A stretch of DNA of 64,000 nt, taken from positions 186,001 through 250,000 of the forward strand of contig KB906760.1 in NCBI GenBank assembly GCA_000381605.1, written 5' to 3'. Under the pieces are notes generated by a model that did not search any database, was not told the DNA's origin, and saw only the letters and a program-made list of their open reading frames with translations. Origin of the DNA: Acidobacteriaceae bacterium KBS 89 (GTDB lineage: Bacteria; Acidobacteriota; Terriglobia; Terriglobales; Acidobacteriaceae). The position numbers and the translations under genes were made by a program. Position 1 is the first letter of the stretch. Each line of letters opens with the position of its first letter. This document shows positions 23,427 to 32,113 of this stretch, piece after piece.

Positions 23427-25310
23427 CTACTTCGCCTCCGGCTTGAGGATGTCATCGAGCCGGTCTGGAACGCCTGCGACTCGTTCCAGTTGAGGGTAGC
23501 GCTCGCCACCGTGATAGTCCAGCCGCACTATTTTGTAGAAGCCGGTGTTTTGGACGATAAGCTCGACCGCCGGACCGGAGTCTTTTGCGTCATGAATGGA
23601 CGCCTTCAGGACATCCGGGGTATACGCCCTGCCGTTGACCGCAATGATCTTCATTCCAGGCCCGATGCCGCCCTTGTCCGCGACGCCGCCCTTCAGAACA
23701 TCGGAGACTGTGCCCGACTTACCTGCATGCACACCCAGCGAGTACCAGAAGTCGAAGGTTCCGCTCTGTGCGTCGGCCATTGCGCTCCATGGGTTCGGCT
23801 TGTCGGTGTAGGTCAGCTTGTATCCGCCATTCTCAAGCCCACCGAGCGGCGCCTGGTACGCGTTCGAATCTACGCGCGAGCGCAGGAAGGTCGCCCAGTC
23901 GTTTGCAACTACACTATTCAGCCCCGCGACAACATCTTCGAACGTGTAGGGCACCACCTTTGGCGCTGTATCGCCGCCCAGGCCATGGAACTTCGCCACA
24001 AAATCGTCCAGCGATTTCTTCCCATCGGTCATCTTGCGAATCGTCGTGTCGACATCGAGCCAGATCAACTCGCCCTCGTCGTAGTAATCGACATTGAGTC
24101 TCCAGTTGTCCCATCCTGCGCCAGCGGTGTATAGGATCTGTGCCGAGGTGGCGGTGTCCTGGACATTCCGCCAGGTGCGGCCGGGACGATTGTCATACTC
24201 TGCCGCGATCGTTGAAAGGCGTTGCTTGTATTGGTCGGGCGTCCAGATGCCGCAACGCGCCGCCAGTACATCGCCGAGATATTCGGTCAATCCTTCATAG
24301 ACCCAGAGCAGATCACCCTCCATGGGTTTCTGGTAGTTACTGGTCGCCAGGCCTGCGGGGCGACGGTATTTGCCGTTCCAGCTATGCGTGAATTCATGCG
24401 GAAGCAGCAAGCCGTTGAGCACAAACTCGCGATCGTCTGTAAACGTTGTTGCGGTTACGCGGTCATCGCTCGATTGATGGTGTTCTAGGCCGAAGTGCGC
24501 CACCTCGTCGCTCAGGGTTACGAGGAAGTGATAGGAGCCGTAGTGCCTGCTCTTGTAGAGTGCGCCGGTCTCTCGCACAAGTCGGTCGAACTGCGCAATA
24601 TGTTCCTTGGATAGCTCCACCTCCTCGGGTCCATCGGCGGCCATATCAACGAAGTGCTTCGGCGTGATCTCCGGAGCGAGCGCAACCTCGCGGAAGTATC
24701 GGCCGGCGAGCACGGGCGAATCGATCAACTGTTCCAGCGAAACTGTCTTGAATGTCGTGGTCTGGCCCGTGTCGCCATCCTTGTCGAGCGCGGTTCCAAA
24801 CTTCCAACCCACGGGTGTTGTTATCGCAGGGGTGAACATTACCTCGCTCGCGTTCGTTCCATCGGGATAGACGAGAAGCGTGTTCCAGCTGAGCAGCGCA
24901 AGGTTCTCACTCGTTGAACCGCCAGACGAAAATCCCGACAGTGACGAGGACGCCAGAAAATCAATCTTGATCTCAAGCTTGGTGACACCCTGCGGTACGG
25001 TTAGGTGATACGCGAACATGTCCACCTTGTCGCGTTCCCACTTCAATGTCTGCCCGTTTGCCGTGACAAAAAATCCGGCCATGTTTTCGATCGGTCCTGT
25101 CGGCCCATGCTCTCCGGGAACCCATTTCGGATAAACGACAGTCAGCGGGCCTGCTTTAACCGGCATCACTTCGATTGCATGAAGGATCTTGCGCGGCGCA
25201 TCTGTCAGATCCACCCTTAGGGTAATTGGCGCCGTCTGGGCAACTGCGACCGAACTTCCAATGACTACAGCCAGGGCCATGCCGGCGCACTTCATCCAAT
25301 AACTACTCAT
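23427..25310 (-). CDS. M61-family metallopeptidase (glycyl aminopeptidase type), exported
   Basis: 627 residues from an ATG at 25310 with an AGAGGAA site; a longer frame from 25340 has none. A signal peptide (MALAVVIGSSVAVAQ) is followed by the N-terminal beta domain of M61. The catalytic zinc motif is LPHEFTHSWNGKYRRP (HEFTH). YEGLTEYLGDVLAARCG supplies the third-ligand region, and a C-terminal PDZ-like domain carries GGIGPGMKIIAVNGR. It probably removes N-terminal glycine or other small residues from peptides in the periplasm. It is divergent from an M13 peptidase across about 130 bp. Confidence 0.92.
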   Translation of the reverse strand: MSSYWMKCAGMALAVVIGSSVAVAQTAPITLRVDLTDAPRKILHAIEVMPVKAGPLTVVYPKWVPGEHGPTGPIENMAGFFVTANGQTLKWERDKVDMFAYHLTVPQGVTKLEIKIDFLASSSLSGFSSGGSTSENLALLSWNTLLVYPDGTNASEVMFTPAITTPVGWKFGTALDKDGDTGQTTTFKTVSLEQLIDSPVLAGRYFREVALAPEITPKHFVDMAADGPEEVELSKEHIAQFDRLVRETGALYKSRHYGSYHFLVTLSDEVAHFGLEHHQSSDDRVTATTFTDDREFVLNGLLLPHEFTHSWNGKYRRPAGLATSNYQKPMEGDLLWVYEGLTEYLGDVLAARCGIWTPDQYKQRLSTIAAEYDNRPGRTWRNVQDTATSAQILYTAGAGWDNWRLNVDYYDEGELIWLDVDTTIRKMTDGKKSLDDFVAKFHGLGGDTAPKVVPYTFEDVVAGLNSVVANDWATFLRSRVDSNAYQAPLGGLENGGYKLTYTDKPNPWSAMADAQSGTFDFWYSLGVHAGKSGTVSDVLKGGVADKGGIGPGMKIIAVNGRAYTPDVLKASIHDAKDSGPAVELIVQNTGFYKIVRLDYHGGERYPQLERVAGVPDRLDDILKPEAK

Positions 25311-25443
25311 CGTTCCTCTTTCAGCTATCTCGTTTGCCACTTAAATAAGTCTACCTCCGCGGCACCGTCGTCTCTGTAGGGCGATAGTTCCACTTGGCTT
25401 TGCAGGCGCGTTTGCAGGTAGGATGATGCACACAGGAGAACTC

Positions 25444-27504
25444 ATGTCTTCGAAGTTTCTGGTCGCTCTCTCGCTCACGGCCACTGCACTCTTAGTCCCT
25501 GCTTCCCGCCTCTCAGCGCAGCAACCCGCACCCCAGCCGATTCAATCGATGCCGTATTCTCCATCGCTCGACGTCAGCAGCCTCGACCGCTCGGTGGACC
25601 CTTGCGTCGATTTCTACAAGTTTTCGTGCGGCGGATGGATGAAGAAAAACCCGATCCCCGCGGACCAATCGAGCTGGAGCGTCTATGCCAAGCTAGGGAA
25701 TGAGAATCAGCAGTTTCTGTGGGGCATCCTCGAGGCTGATGCAAAGGCGACGGATCGCACCCCGATTCAGCAGAAGGTTGGAGACTACTTCGCGGCGTGC
25801 ATGAACACCGGAGCGATCGATGCGCTCGGTTTGAAGCCCGTGCAGTCGGCGCTTGCGCGTATCGACGCTTTGAAGACCCGGCCAGAGCTTGTCGCCGCGA
25901 TCACGGACCTGCACCACAGCTATCCCGGCGGTTTCTTTTTCGGCTCCAGCACGGGACAGGACGCACTCGACTCTTCGCTGATGATTGTTGAGCTGCGTGC
26001 CGGTGGGCTCGGGCTTCCTGATCGCGACTATTACCTGAAAACCGATCCCAAGAGCGTGAAGCTGCGCGAGCAGTACGTCGCCTATATCGAAAAGCTGCTT
26101 GGGCTCGGTGGCGAGTCTGCCGAACAGGCGAAAGCTGACGCCGATGCGATCCTTCGCATCGAAACGGCGCTCGCCAAAGCATCGCTCACGCGAGTGCAGC
26201 GGCGCGATCCGCACAATATCTATCACATGATGACGGTCGCTGAACTGGGCCAGATCGCTCCCGCTATCGATTGGCCAAACTACTTCGCGGTGCAGGGTGC
26301 TCCCGGAACCACCAAGCTCAACGTCTCGCAGCCCGAGTTCATCAAGGCCGTCCAGGCGGAACTCGCAACCGAGCCCGTCGAGGCCCTGCGCGCTTATCTC
26401 CGTTTTCACTTCCTCACCTCGGCAGCGCCATTTCTCGCGCATCCCTTCGAGCAAGCCGACTTCGACTTTTACTCAACGACACTGCGTGGTGTTCCCAACA
26501 TGCCTCCCCGTTGGAAGACCTGCACCCACGCCGTCGATCGCAACCTTGGCGAAGCTCTCGGGCAGGAGTTCGTCAAGCGCACCTTTACAGCGGACACCAA
26601 GGCCCGGACGCAGTTGATGACGGAGCAGATCGAAACGGCGATGAAACATGAGATCGAGAACCTCGACTGGATGGGGCCCGAGACCAAGCAGGAGGCGCTG
26701 CGAAAGCTACACGTCATTCGTAACAAGATCGGCTACCCCGACCACTGGCGCGACTACACGAAGCTCGAGGTCAAGCCTGACGACTACATTGGCAACACGT
26801 TGCGCTCGTATCGATTTGAAGATGCGCGGCGATGGAACAAGCTAGGCAAACCAGTAGACCTCAACGAGTGGGGTATGACGCCGCCCACAGTCAACGCCTA
26901 CTTCAACCCGCAGATGAACGACATCAACTTCCCCGCAGGTGTCCTGCAGCCACCGCTGTACGATCCGAAGCTTGACGACGCGCCGAACTACGGCAACACT
27001 GGTGCGACGATCGGCCATGAGTTGACTCATGCGTTCGACGACGAGGGACGGCAGTTCGACTCCAAGGCGAACCTCCGCGACTGGTGGACTCCCGCGGACG
27101 CAAAGGGCTTCGAAGACCGGATCAACTGTATCCGCGATCAATACGCGCAGTACATCGTGGTGGACGACATCCACATCAACTCGAAGCTGACGAGCGGGGA
27201 AGACGTGGCCGATCTTGGCGGCACTCTGCTCGCCTATATCGCCTGGAAGAAGCAGACCGAGAGTCAGAAGTTGGCGAATGCCGAGGGTTTTACGCCGGAC
27301 CAGCGTTTCTTTGTCGGCATGGCGCAGTGGGCGTGCGAAAACCAACGGCCGGAGAACCAGCGCGTCAACGCCATCACCGACCCGCACTCGCCTGGCTTTG
27401 CGCGAATCAACGGTGTTGTGTCGAATATGCCGGAGTTCCAGCGCGCCTTCAGTTGCAAGGCTGGGCAGCCCATGATGCACGCGCCGGCCTGCAAGGTCTG
27501 GTAG
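25444..27504 (+). CDS. M13-family metallopeptidase (neprilysin/PepO type), exported
   Basis: 686 residues from the ATG at 25444, which has an AGGAGA site directly upstream; an earlier ATG at 25423 is less well placed. The signal peptide ends near RLSAQ. The N-terminal M13 hallmark is VDPCVDFYKFSCGGWMKKNP, the zinc motif is IGHELTHAFDDEGRQFD, and the third ligand lies in SGEDVADLGG. NAYFNPQMNDINFPAG is the substrate-binding region. It should cleave short peptides in the periplasm. With the divergent M61 gene it suggests a peptide-processing locus. Confidence 0.94.
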   Translation: MSSKFLVALSLTATALLVPASRLSAQQPAPQPIQSMPYSPSLDVSSLDRSVDPCVDFYKFSCGGWMKKNPIPADQSSWSVYAKLGNENQQFLWGILEADAKATDRTPIQQKVGDYFAACMNTGAIDALGLKPVQSALARIDALKTRPELVAAITDLHHSYPGGFFFGSSTGQDALDSSLMIVELRAGGLGLPDRDYYLKTDPKSVKLREQYVAYIEKLLGLGGESAEQAKADADAILRIETALAKASLTRVQRRDPHNIYHMMTVAELGQIAPAIDWPNYFAVQGAPGTTKLNVSQPEFIKAVQAELATEPVEALRAYLRFHFLTSAAPFLAHPFEQADFDFYSTTLRGVPNMPPRWKTCTHAVDRNLGEALGQEFVKRTFTADTKARTQLMTEQIETAMKHEIENLDWMGPETKQEALRKLHVIRNKIGYPDHWRDYTKLEVKPDDYIGNTLRSYRFEDARRWNKLGKPVDLNEWGMTPPTVNAYFNPQMNDINFPAGVLQPPLYDPKLDDAPNYGNTGATIGHELTHAFDDEGRQFDSKANLRDWWTPADAKGFEDRINCIRDQYAQYIVVDDIHINSKLTSGEDVADLGGTLLAYIAWKKQTESQKLANAEGFTPDQRFFVGMAQWACENQRPENQRVNAITDPHSPGFARINGVVSNMPEFQRAFSCKAGQPMMHAPACKVW

Positions 27505-27604
27505 TCAGCGGCCGTTCCCTTCGGTGCCGGCGGTTATGCGAGCATAAAGTCGCTGCCGCCGGTTCCGGAACCGGCCAATCAGCAAGTACACTTGTCCCAA
27601 CTCC

Positions 27605-29035
27605 ATGAATCTTTACGCGATCGTTCTCGGCCTCATCGTTCTCACTCTCCTAGGTGTGTCGCTCGCGCGATTCTCCAAGGTAAAAACCAAGGCCGACTAC
27701 CTCGTCGCGGGGCGGTCGCTTCCCGCTTTCGTTCTCATCTTCACGCTACTCAGCTCCTGGATCGGCTCTGGGTCGCTGCTCGCCGGCGCGGAGAACGCTT
27801 ATAGACACGGTTTTCCTGCGCTCTGGCAGTCAGCAGGGGGCTGGGCTGGCCTTCTGCTCATCTACTTCATCGCCCCGCGTGCGCGGAAGTTCGCCCAGTT
27901 CACCATCCCCGATCTCCTCGAGGCCCGCTACAACCAGACTGCGCGGGTCCTGGGCGTCATCGCCGTTCTCTTTGCCTACACGGCCATTACGAGTTATCAG
28001 TTCATCGGAGGCGGGGACATCCTGCACCTCATCTTTCCCTCGGTCACGGCGCGGCACGGGCAGGAGATCATCGCAGCGTTCGTCATCGTCTTCACCGCTA
28101 TCGCCGGCATGAGCTCGGTCGCCTATATGGACCTCGCCATCGGTCTGCTCGCGACGTTTACGCTTCTCGTCGCTCTTCCCATCCTCACCCACATCGCCGG
28201 GGGGTGGTCGACTATCACTGCCTCGCTCCCCGCCACGCACTTTCAGGTCTTTGGCGACTTCACGCCGATCCGCGCCCTCGAACTCTTCCTTCCAACCTGT
28301 CTCCTGATGCTCGGGAATCAGTCGATGTACCAGAAGTTCTTCTCGGCGAAATCGGAGAAGGATGCAACGCGCGCGGTGGTTGGATGGTTCATCGGCATCG
28401 TTGTTCTCGAAACGGTTATCGTCGCCCTGGCCGTTGTGGGGTCTTCGCTCTATCCGTCCGGAGAGGTCAGCGAAAATCCGCGCGAGATCCTCGCCTACAC
28501 GGCCCTCCATGCTCTTCCTCACCTGCTTGGGGCCATCATGGTCGGCGCCATCTTCGCCAAGGTGATTTCGACGGCCAACAACTATCTCTTCTCGCCCGCG
28601 ACCAATCTCATCAACGACGTCTACGTCCGGTACGTGAGGCCCGAAGCCTCGAACCGAAACGTTCTTTTTGTTAGTCGCATCCTGGTGGTTTTGCTTGGTT
28701 GCTGGTCGCTGTTCCAGTCTCTCGGTACTCACTCCGTACTGGAGAAGGCTCTTTATGCGTACACCATCTACTCCGCGGCTTTGACGCCTGTCATCCTTGC
28801 GGCCTTCTTCTGGAGGCGCGCCACCGCCTCCGCCGCCGTGGCAAGCATCGCCGCTGGAACCTTTGTGACGGTCTTCTGGGACACGCAGTTTGTCCATATG
28901 CACCTGCCCGAGGCCATCGCCTCCCGGGACGCCATTCTTCCTGCGCTCCTGGCTTCGCTTCTTTGTCTAGTTATAGTTAGCCTTGTGACCACCCCTCCCA
29001 CTGCAAAGCAGCTCCAACCGTTTGCCGAGGGGTGA
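27605..29035 (+). CDS. sodium:solute symporter (SSS) family transporter
   Basis: 476 residues with about 13 hydrophobic helices. It has the SSS signature near the start: KADYLVAGRSLPAF, then LLSSWIGSGSLLAGAENAY. A sodium-site region FAKVISTANNYLFSPATNL lies at about residues 317-335. The family takes up sugars, amino acids, carboxylates or proline with sodium; the substrate here is not predictable. It follows the M13 gene by 100 bp and may import products of the peptidases, which is inference from position. Confidence 0.9.
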   Translation: MNLYAIVLGLIVLTLLGVSLARFSKVKTKADYLVAGRSLPAFVLIFTLLSSWIGSGSLLAGAENAYRHGFPALWQSAGGWAGLLLIYFIAPRARKFAQFTIPDLLEARYNQTARVLGVIAVLFAYTAITSYQFIGGGDILHLIFPSVTARHGQEIIAAFVIVFTAIAGMSSVAYMDLAIGLLATFTLLVALPILTHIAGGWSTITASLPATHFQVFGDFTPIRALELFLPTCLLMLGNQSMYQKFFSAKSEKDATRAVVGWFIGIVVLETVIVALAVVGSSLYPSGEVSENPREILAYTALHALPHLLGAIMVGAIFAKVISTANNYLFSPATNLINDVYVRYVRPEASNRNVLFVSRILVVLLGCWSLFQSLGTHSVLEKALYAYTIYSAALTPVILAAFFWRRATASAAVASIAAGTFVTVFWDTQFVHMHLPEAIASRDAILPALLASLLCLVIVSLVTTPPTAKQLQPFAEG

Positions 29036-29158
29036 TGCATCTAAATCCACAGTTTTATTCGCACTCCTTTAACGATTAGTGTTCAATGATTGATACACCC
29101 CTCAGGAATTAGTTGATTTTCCGTGCCAGCTCGTCGGCAAACGTTTTACCAAGGATTG

Positions 29159-30424
29159 ATGAACTACTTACTTGTACCCGACCTGGCCGCAATGGCAATG
29201 CTTCTCAGCATCCTTTACTTCCTCCGCCGGCGTCATCCGCGAGAGGGGGTGGATCTGTGGCTGATCGGTCTGCTCTTCATCTTTCTTGAAGCCATCATCC
29301 ATGCGGCGTACCCAACGGGTGGCACGCTGCGTCTGGTAGCTCATGTCGTTGCATTGAACTTCTTTTTTGTTGCTGGAGCGATGTTTCTCTGGGCCTCGGG
29401 CAGGGATCTCTTTCCCCGTGGACCCTCCCTCCTCTACCTTCTGATCAACTCTCTGCCCCCTTCGGCACTGCTCACCGTCTACGGCCTCTACCTCCCCAAT
29501 CCGCGCGTCTATCATGCCATCGCCGCCTGCGGTCTCTTTCTCGGCATCGCCAGCCTTTTCGCTATAGCTCGTACCTGGAGACCTGGTAAAGGGTGGTGGC
29601 TTCTTCCTGTCCAGATCTGCACCTGGGTCCCTATCTGGATCTTCGCTTCCGAAACCGCGTTTCGCGATGCGGCCTACTTCGTCCTCTTCGTTCTGTATTT
29701 CGCCACGGCCATTGTCTTTCAGCTCAACCTGCCGCGCAAAAGCCTAGGCAAGGTTGCGATCGTCATTGGTTTCGTCGTTTGGTCTCTAGTCTTTCTGTTC
29801 CATTCCTGGGTCACGAACCGGCCGGGGTACGACATGATCGCCGATGAGATCTGGAACCTTCAGAAGTTTCTCGTCACCATCGGGATGCTCCTAGTCCTGC
29901 TCGAACAGCAGGTCTCGACGAATGAGTGGCATGCCTTTCACGACCATCTCACCGGCCTTCCCAACCAGCGTCTCTTTGAGGACCGCCTCGCCGTCGCTAT
30001 CCAACAGTCCCAATTCAATAACACCCGCACCGCCCTCCTCATGGTCGATCTCGATGGCTTCAAACTCATCAACGACACCCACGGCCACGACGTCGGTGAC
30101 GACCTGCTTCGACACATCGCACAAAACCTCCGCAGCGCCATCCGCTCCCCTGATACCGTCGCGCGGCTCGGAGGCGACGAGTTCATCATCATCTCCACCG
30201 ACCTGCCTGGGGATCAGCCGATAGACGCCATTTTCGACACCAGCATCACCCGTATCTCACGCGCCCTGCGCAAGCCAGTTAACCTCAATGGCAGCGTCCT
30301 CAACATAACCGGAAGTATCGGAGTGGCCATCTACCCCGACGACACCACCGACGGAGTGCTTCTTCGCCGCATGGCCGATCAGCGAATGTACGAACAAAAG
30401 CGCCAGATTCCAATCGGCTTCTAA
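29159..30424 (+). CDS. membrane diguanylate cyclase (GGDEF)
   Basis: About 421 residues from the ATG at 29159, which has AAGGA upstream; a GTG at 29123 is possible. The N-terminal 240 residues hold about seven hydrophobic helices and may sense a membrane signal. After a short linker comes a GGDEF domain from about residue 263 to the end: DHLTGLPNQRLFEDRL, VDLDGFKLINDTHGH and the active-site RLGGDEFIII. An RSPD five residues before GGDEF fits the inhibitory RxxD I-site. All key residues are intact, so it should make cyclic di-GMP. No EAL domain is attached. Confidence 0.92.
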   Translation: MNYLLVPDLAAMAMLLSILYFLRRRHPREGVDLWLIGLLFIFLEAIIHAAYPTGGTLRLVAHVVALNFFFVAGAMFLWASGRDLFPRGPSLLYLLINSLPPSALLTVYGLYLPNPRVYHAIAACGLFLGIASLFAIARTWRPGKGWWLLPVQICTWVPIWIFASETAFRDAAYFVLFVLYFATAIVFQLNLPRKSLGKVAIVIGFVVWSLVFLFHSWVTNRPGYDMIADEIWNLQKFLVTIGMLLVLLEQQVSTNEWHAFHDHLTGLPNQRLFEDRLAVAIQQSQFNNTRTALLMVDLDGFKLINDTHGHDVGDDLLRHIAQNLRSAIRSPDTVARLGGDEFIIISTDLPGDQPIDAIFDTSITRISRALRKPVNLNGSVLNITGSIGVAIYPDDTTDGVLLRRMADQRMYEQKRQIPIGF

Positions 30425-30507
30425 ATCAGCTGAAAATGAATTTTCCCACTCACCTTTTTCCCTCTGCTGCATCTATCCCAATACGTATTTATTGAACAGG
30501 AGACATC

Positions 30508-30873
30508 ATGGCCCCCGAAACGCAATCCATTGACTTTAAAGCAACCTTCCTGCCCCTGGGGCCATCCTCTACACCCCACTTAAACGGCGCACTCGGTGAA
30601 CCTTACTTTGCCGAAAGCGAAGTCCTCAGCGCCGCAATCAAGCGTGTCGACCTCGATGATGACGACGATAACGATGACGACGAGGAAATAGAGGACGACG
30701 ACTTCGACGACGAAGATGAAGATCTAGACGAGGACGAGGACGAAGAGGCCGACGACGATGAGTATGAAGATGACGACGAGGATGAAGAAGACGAAGATGA
30801 CGATGACGACGAAGATCTAGACGACGATCATGAAGATGACGAAGATGAGGACGACGACATCAAACTGATCTAA
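30508..30873 (+). CDS. hyperacidic small protein
   Basis: 121 residues with a good CAGGAGA site. The first 46 residues are ordinary in composition (MAPETQSIDFKATFLPLGP, later EPYFAESEVLSAAIKRV). The remaining 75 are almost only Asp and Glu, ending in IKLI. The calculated charge is strongly negative. The tail is encoded by mixed GAY/GAR codons rather than one repeated triplet. Such tails bind cations, basic proteins or nucleoprotein. There is no signal peptide or known domain, and I do not recognise a family. It stands alone between the cyclase and a convergent dehydrogenase. Confidence 0.7.
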   Translation: MAPETQSIDFKATFLPLGPSSTPHLNGALGEPYFAESEVLSAAIKRVDLDDDDDNDDDEEIEDDDFDDEDEDLDEDEDEEADDDEYEDDDEDEEDEDDDDDEDLDDDHEDDEDEDDDIKLI

Positions 30874-30918
30874 CGACGATGGAGGCCAGCGAAGAGGCTT
30901 CTCTTGTACCGGAGAAGC

Positions 30919-31890
30919 TCAGTAGCCGGCATCCGTGACCACGTTCTCAAGCTCTTCCCCTGCGATAAACCGTCGCACCTGATCTGCCCCGAACCGGAAC
31001 GCTCGATGAATGAACTCGGGCGTCGACCCTCCTACATGCGGAGTGATCATGCAATTGGGAGCCGACCAGAGCGGGTGCCCGGCCGGCAGCGGTTCCGGAT
31101 CGGTGACATCGACGACCGCCCGTATTCGGTCTTGCTGCAACGCCTCCAGCAACGCCTCGGTCACGACCACCGGACCTCGTGCCGCATTGACCAACAGCGC
31201 GTTCCGTCTCATTAGACCGATCTCCGCCGCGCCAATTAACCCATTTGTCTCTGCAGTCAACGGCACGATCGCCACTACTATATCGGCCTCCGGCAGCAAT
31301 CTGTGCAACTCCTCCACGGCAAAGACCTCAGGGACCTTTCGCGCGCTTCTCGCGAGACGAATGATCGTTACACCAAACGGGTTCAGCCGTGCCTCAATCG
31401 CCGCCCCAATGGATCCATAGCCGAGAATCAGGACTGTCTTGCCTGCGAGATCTTCGCCCAAGACCGCATACTGCCCAACCTGCGCCCCACCCACCTTCAT
31501 AAATCCATCCGGGATCGAGGCCTGTCCCTTCCACTCCTGCCTGAGCTGCATATCGCGATAGTGGGGAAACCTCTTTAGCGAGGCCATAATCGCCGTCAGG
31601 ACCCACTCCGACGCCGAGATGTCGTGAAGTCCCCGGCCATCGCACAGCACAATATCCTTTGGCAGCCACGGCGTAATCCAGTCCACGCCAGCCATCATCG
31701 ACTGCACCGCCTTCACGCCCCGCAGATACTGAAAGGTCTTTTGCGCACTCTTCAGAGCGAACGGAATAATCCAGAAGTCGACGTCCAGAACACCCGAAGG
31801 ATTGCGGGGGATTCGCACAATCTCCGCCTCACGCGGAAAATCCACCAATAGTTCCTGCGCAAGATTTTCATCGACACCGACACGCACCAT
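30919..31890 (-). CDS. NAD-dependent D-2-hydroxyacid dehydrogenase family protein
   Basis: 323 residues. The NAD-binding fold has LILGYGSIGAAIEARL. The catalytic arginine lies in VNAARGPVVVTEAL, the acidic partner in DVTDPEPLPAGHPLW, and the catalytic histidine in NCMITPHVGG. It should interconvert 2-hydroxy and 2-keto acids. The N-terminal substrate domain is typical, and the substrate is unknown. It is convergent with the hyperacidic gene. Confidence 0.9.
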   Translation of the reverse strand: MVRVGVDENLAQELLVDFPREAEIVRIPRNPSGVLDVDFWIIPFALKSAQKTFQYLRGVKAVQSMMAGVDWITPWLPKDIVLCDGRGLHDISASEWVLTAIMASLKRFPHYRDMQLRQEWKGQASIPDGFMKVGGAQVGQYAVLGEDLAGKTVLILGYGSIGAAIEARLNPFGVTIIRLARSARKVPEVFAVEELHRLLPEADIVVAIVPLTAETNGLIGAAEIGLMRRNALLVNAARGPVVVTEALLEALQQDRIRAVVDVTDPEPLPAGHPLWSAPNCMITPHVGGSTPEFIHRAFRFGADQVRRFIAGEELENVVTDAGY

Positions 31891-31917
31891 CTACTCAGTT
31901 TGCATGAAGCCCGCCAC

Positions 31918-31948
31918 AAAAAGAAAGCCCGGCAACTAGCTCGGGCTT
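31918..31948 (-). terminator. terminator of htpG
   Basis: On the minus strand AAGCCCG...CGGGCTT pair over a 10-nt loop and are followed by TCTTTTTG. It lies about 165 bp after the htpG stop and just before the next minus-strand gene. Confidence 0.7.
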
Positions 31949-32113
31949 GCAAAGCTTATTGGAATGTACGTTGGCACAATTACAGTATTGGGGTAAACGG
32001 CTCAGTGCCGGGACACCTTCGGTTTTCACGACCGCGCAGAAGCTACATTAGCCAGATCCAGGAAAGCCGTGAAGAAAGCAGCTGGCGATGCGCGCGCACG
32101 CTGCGCCCAACAT

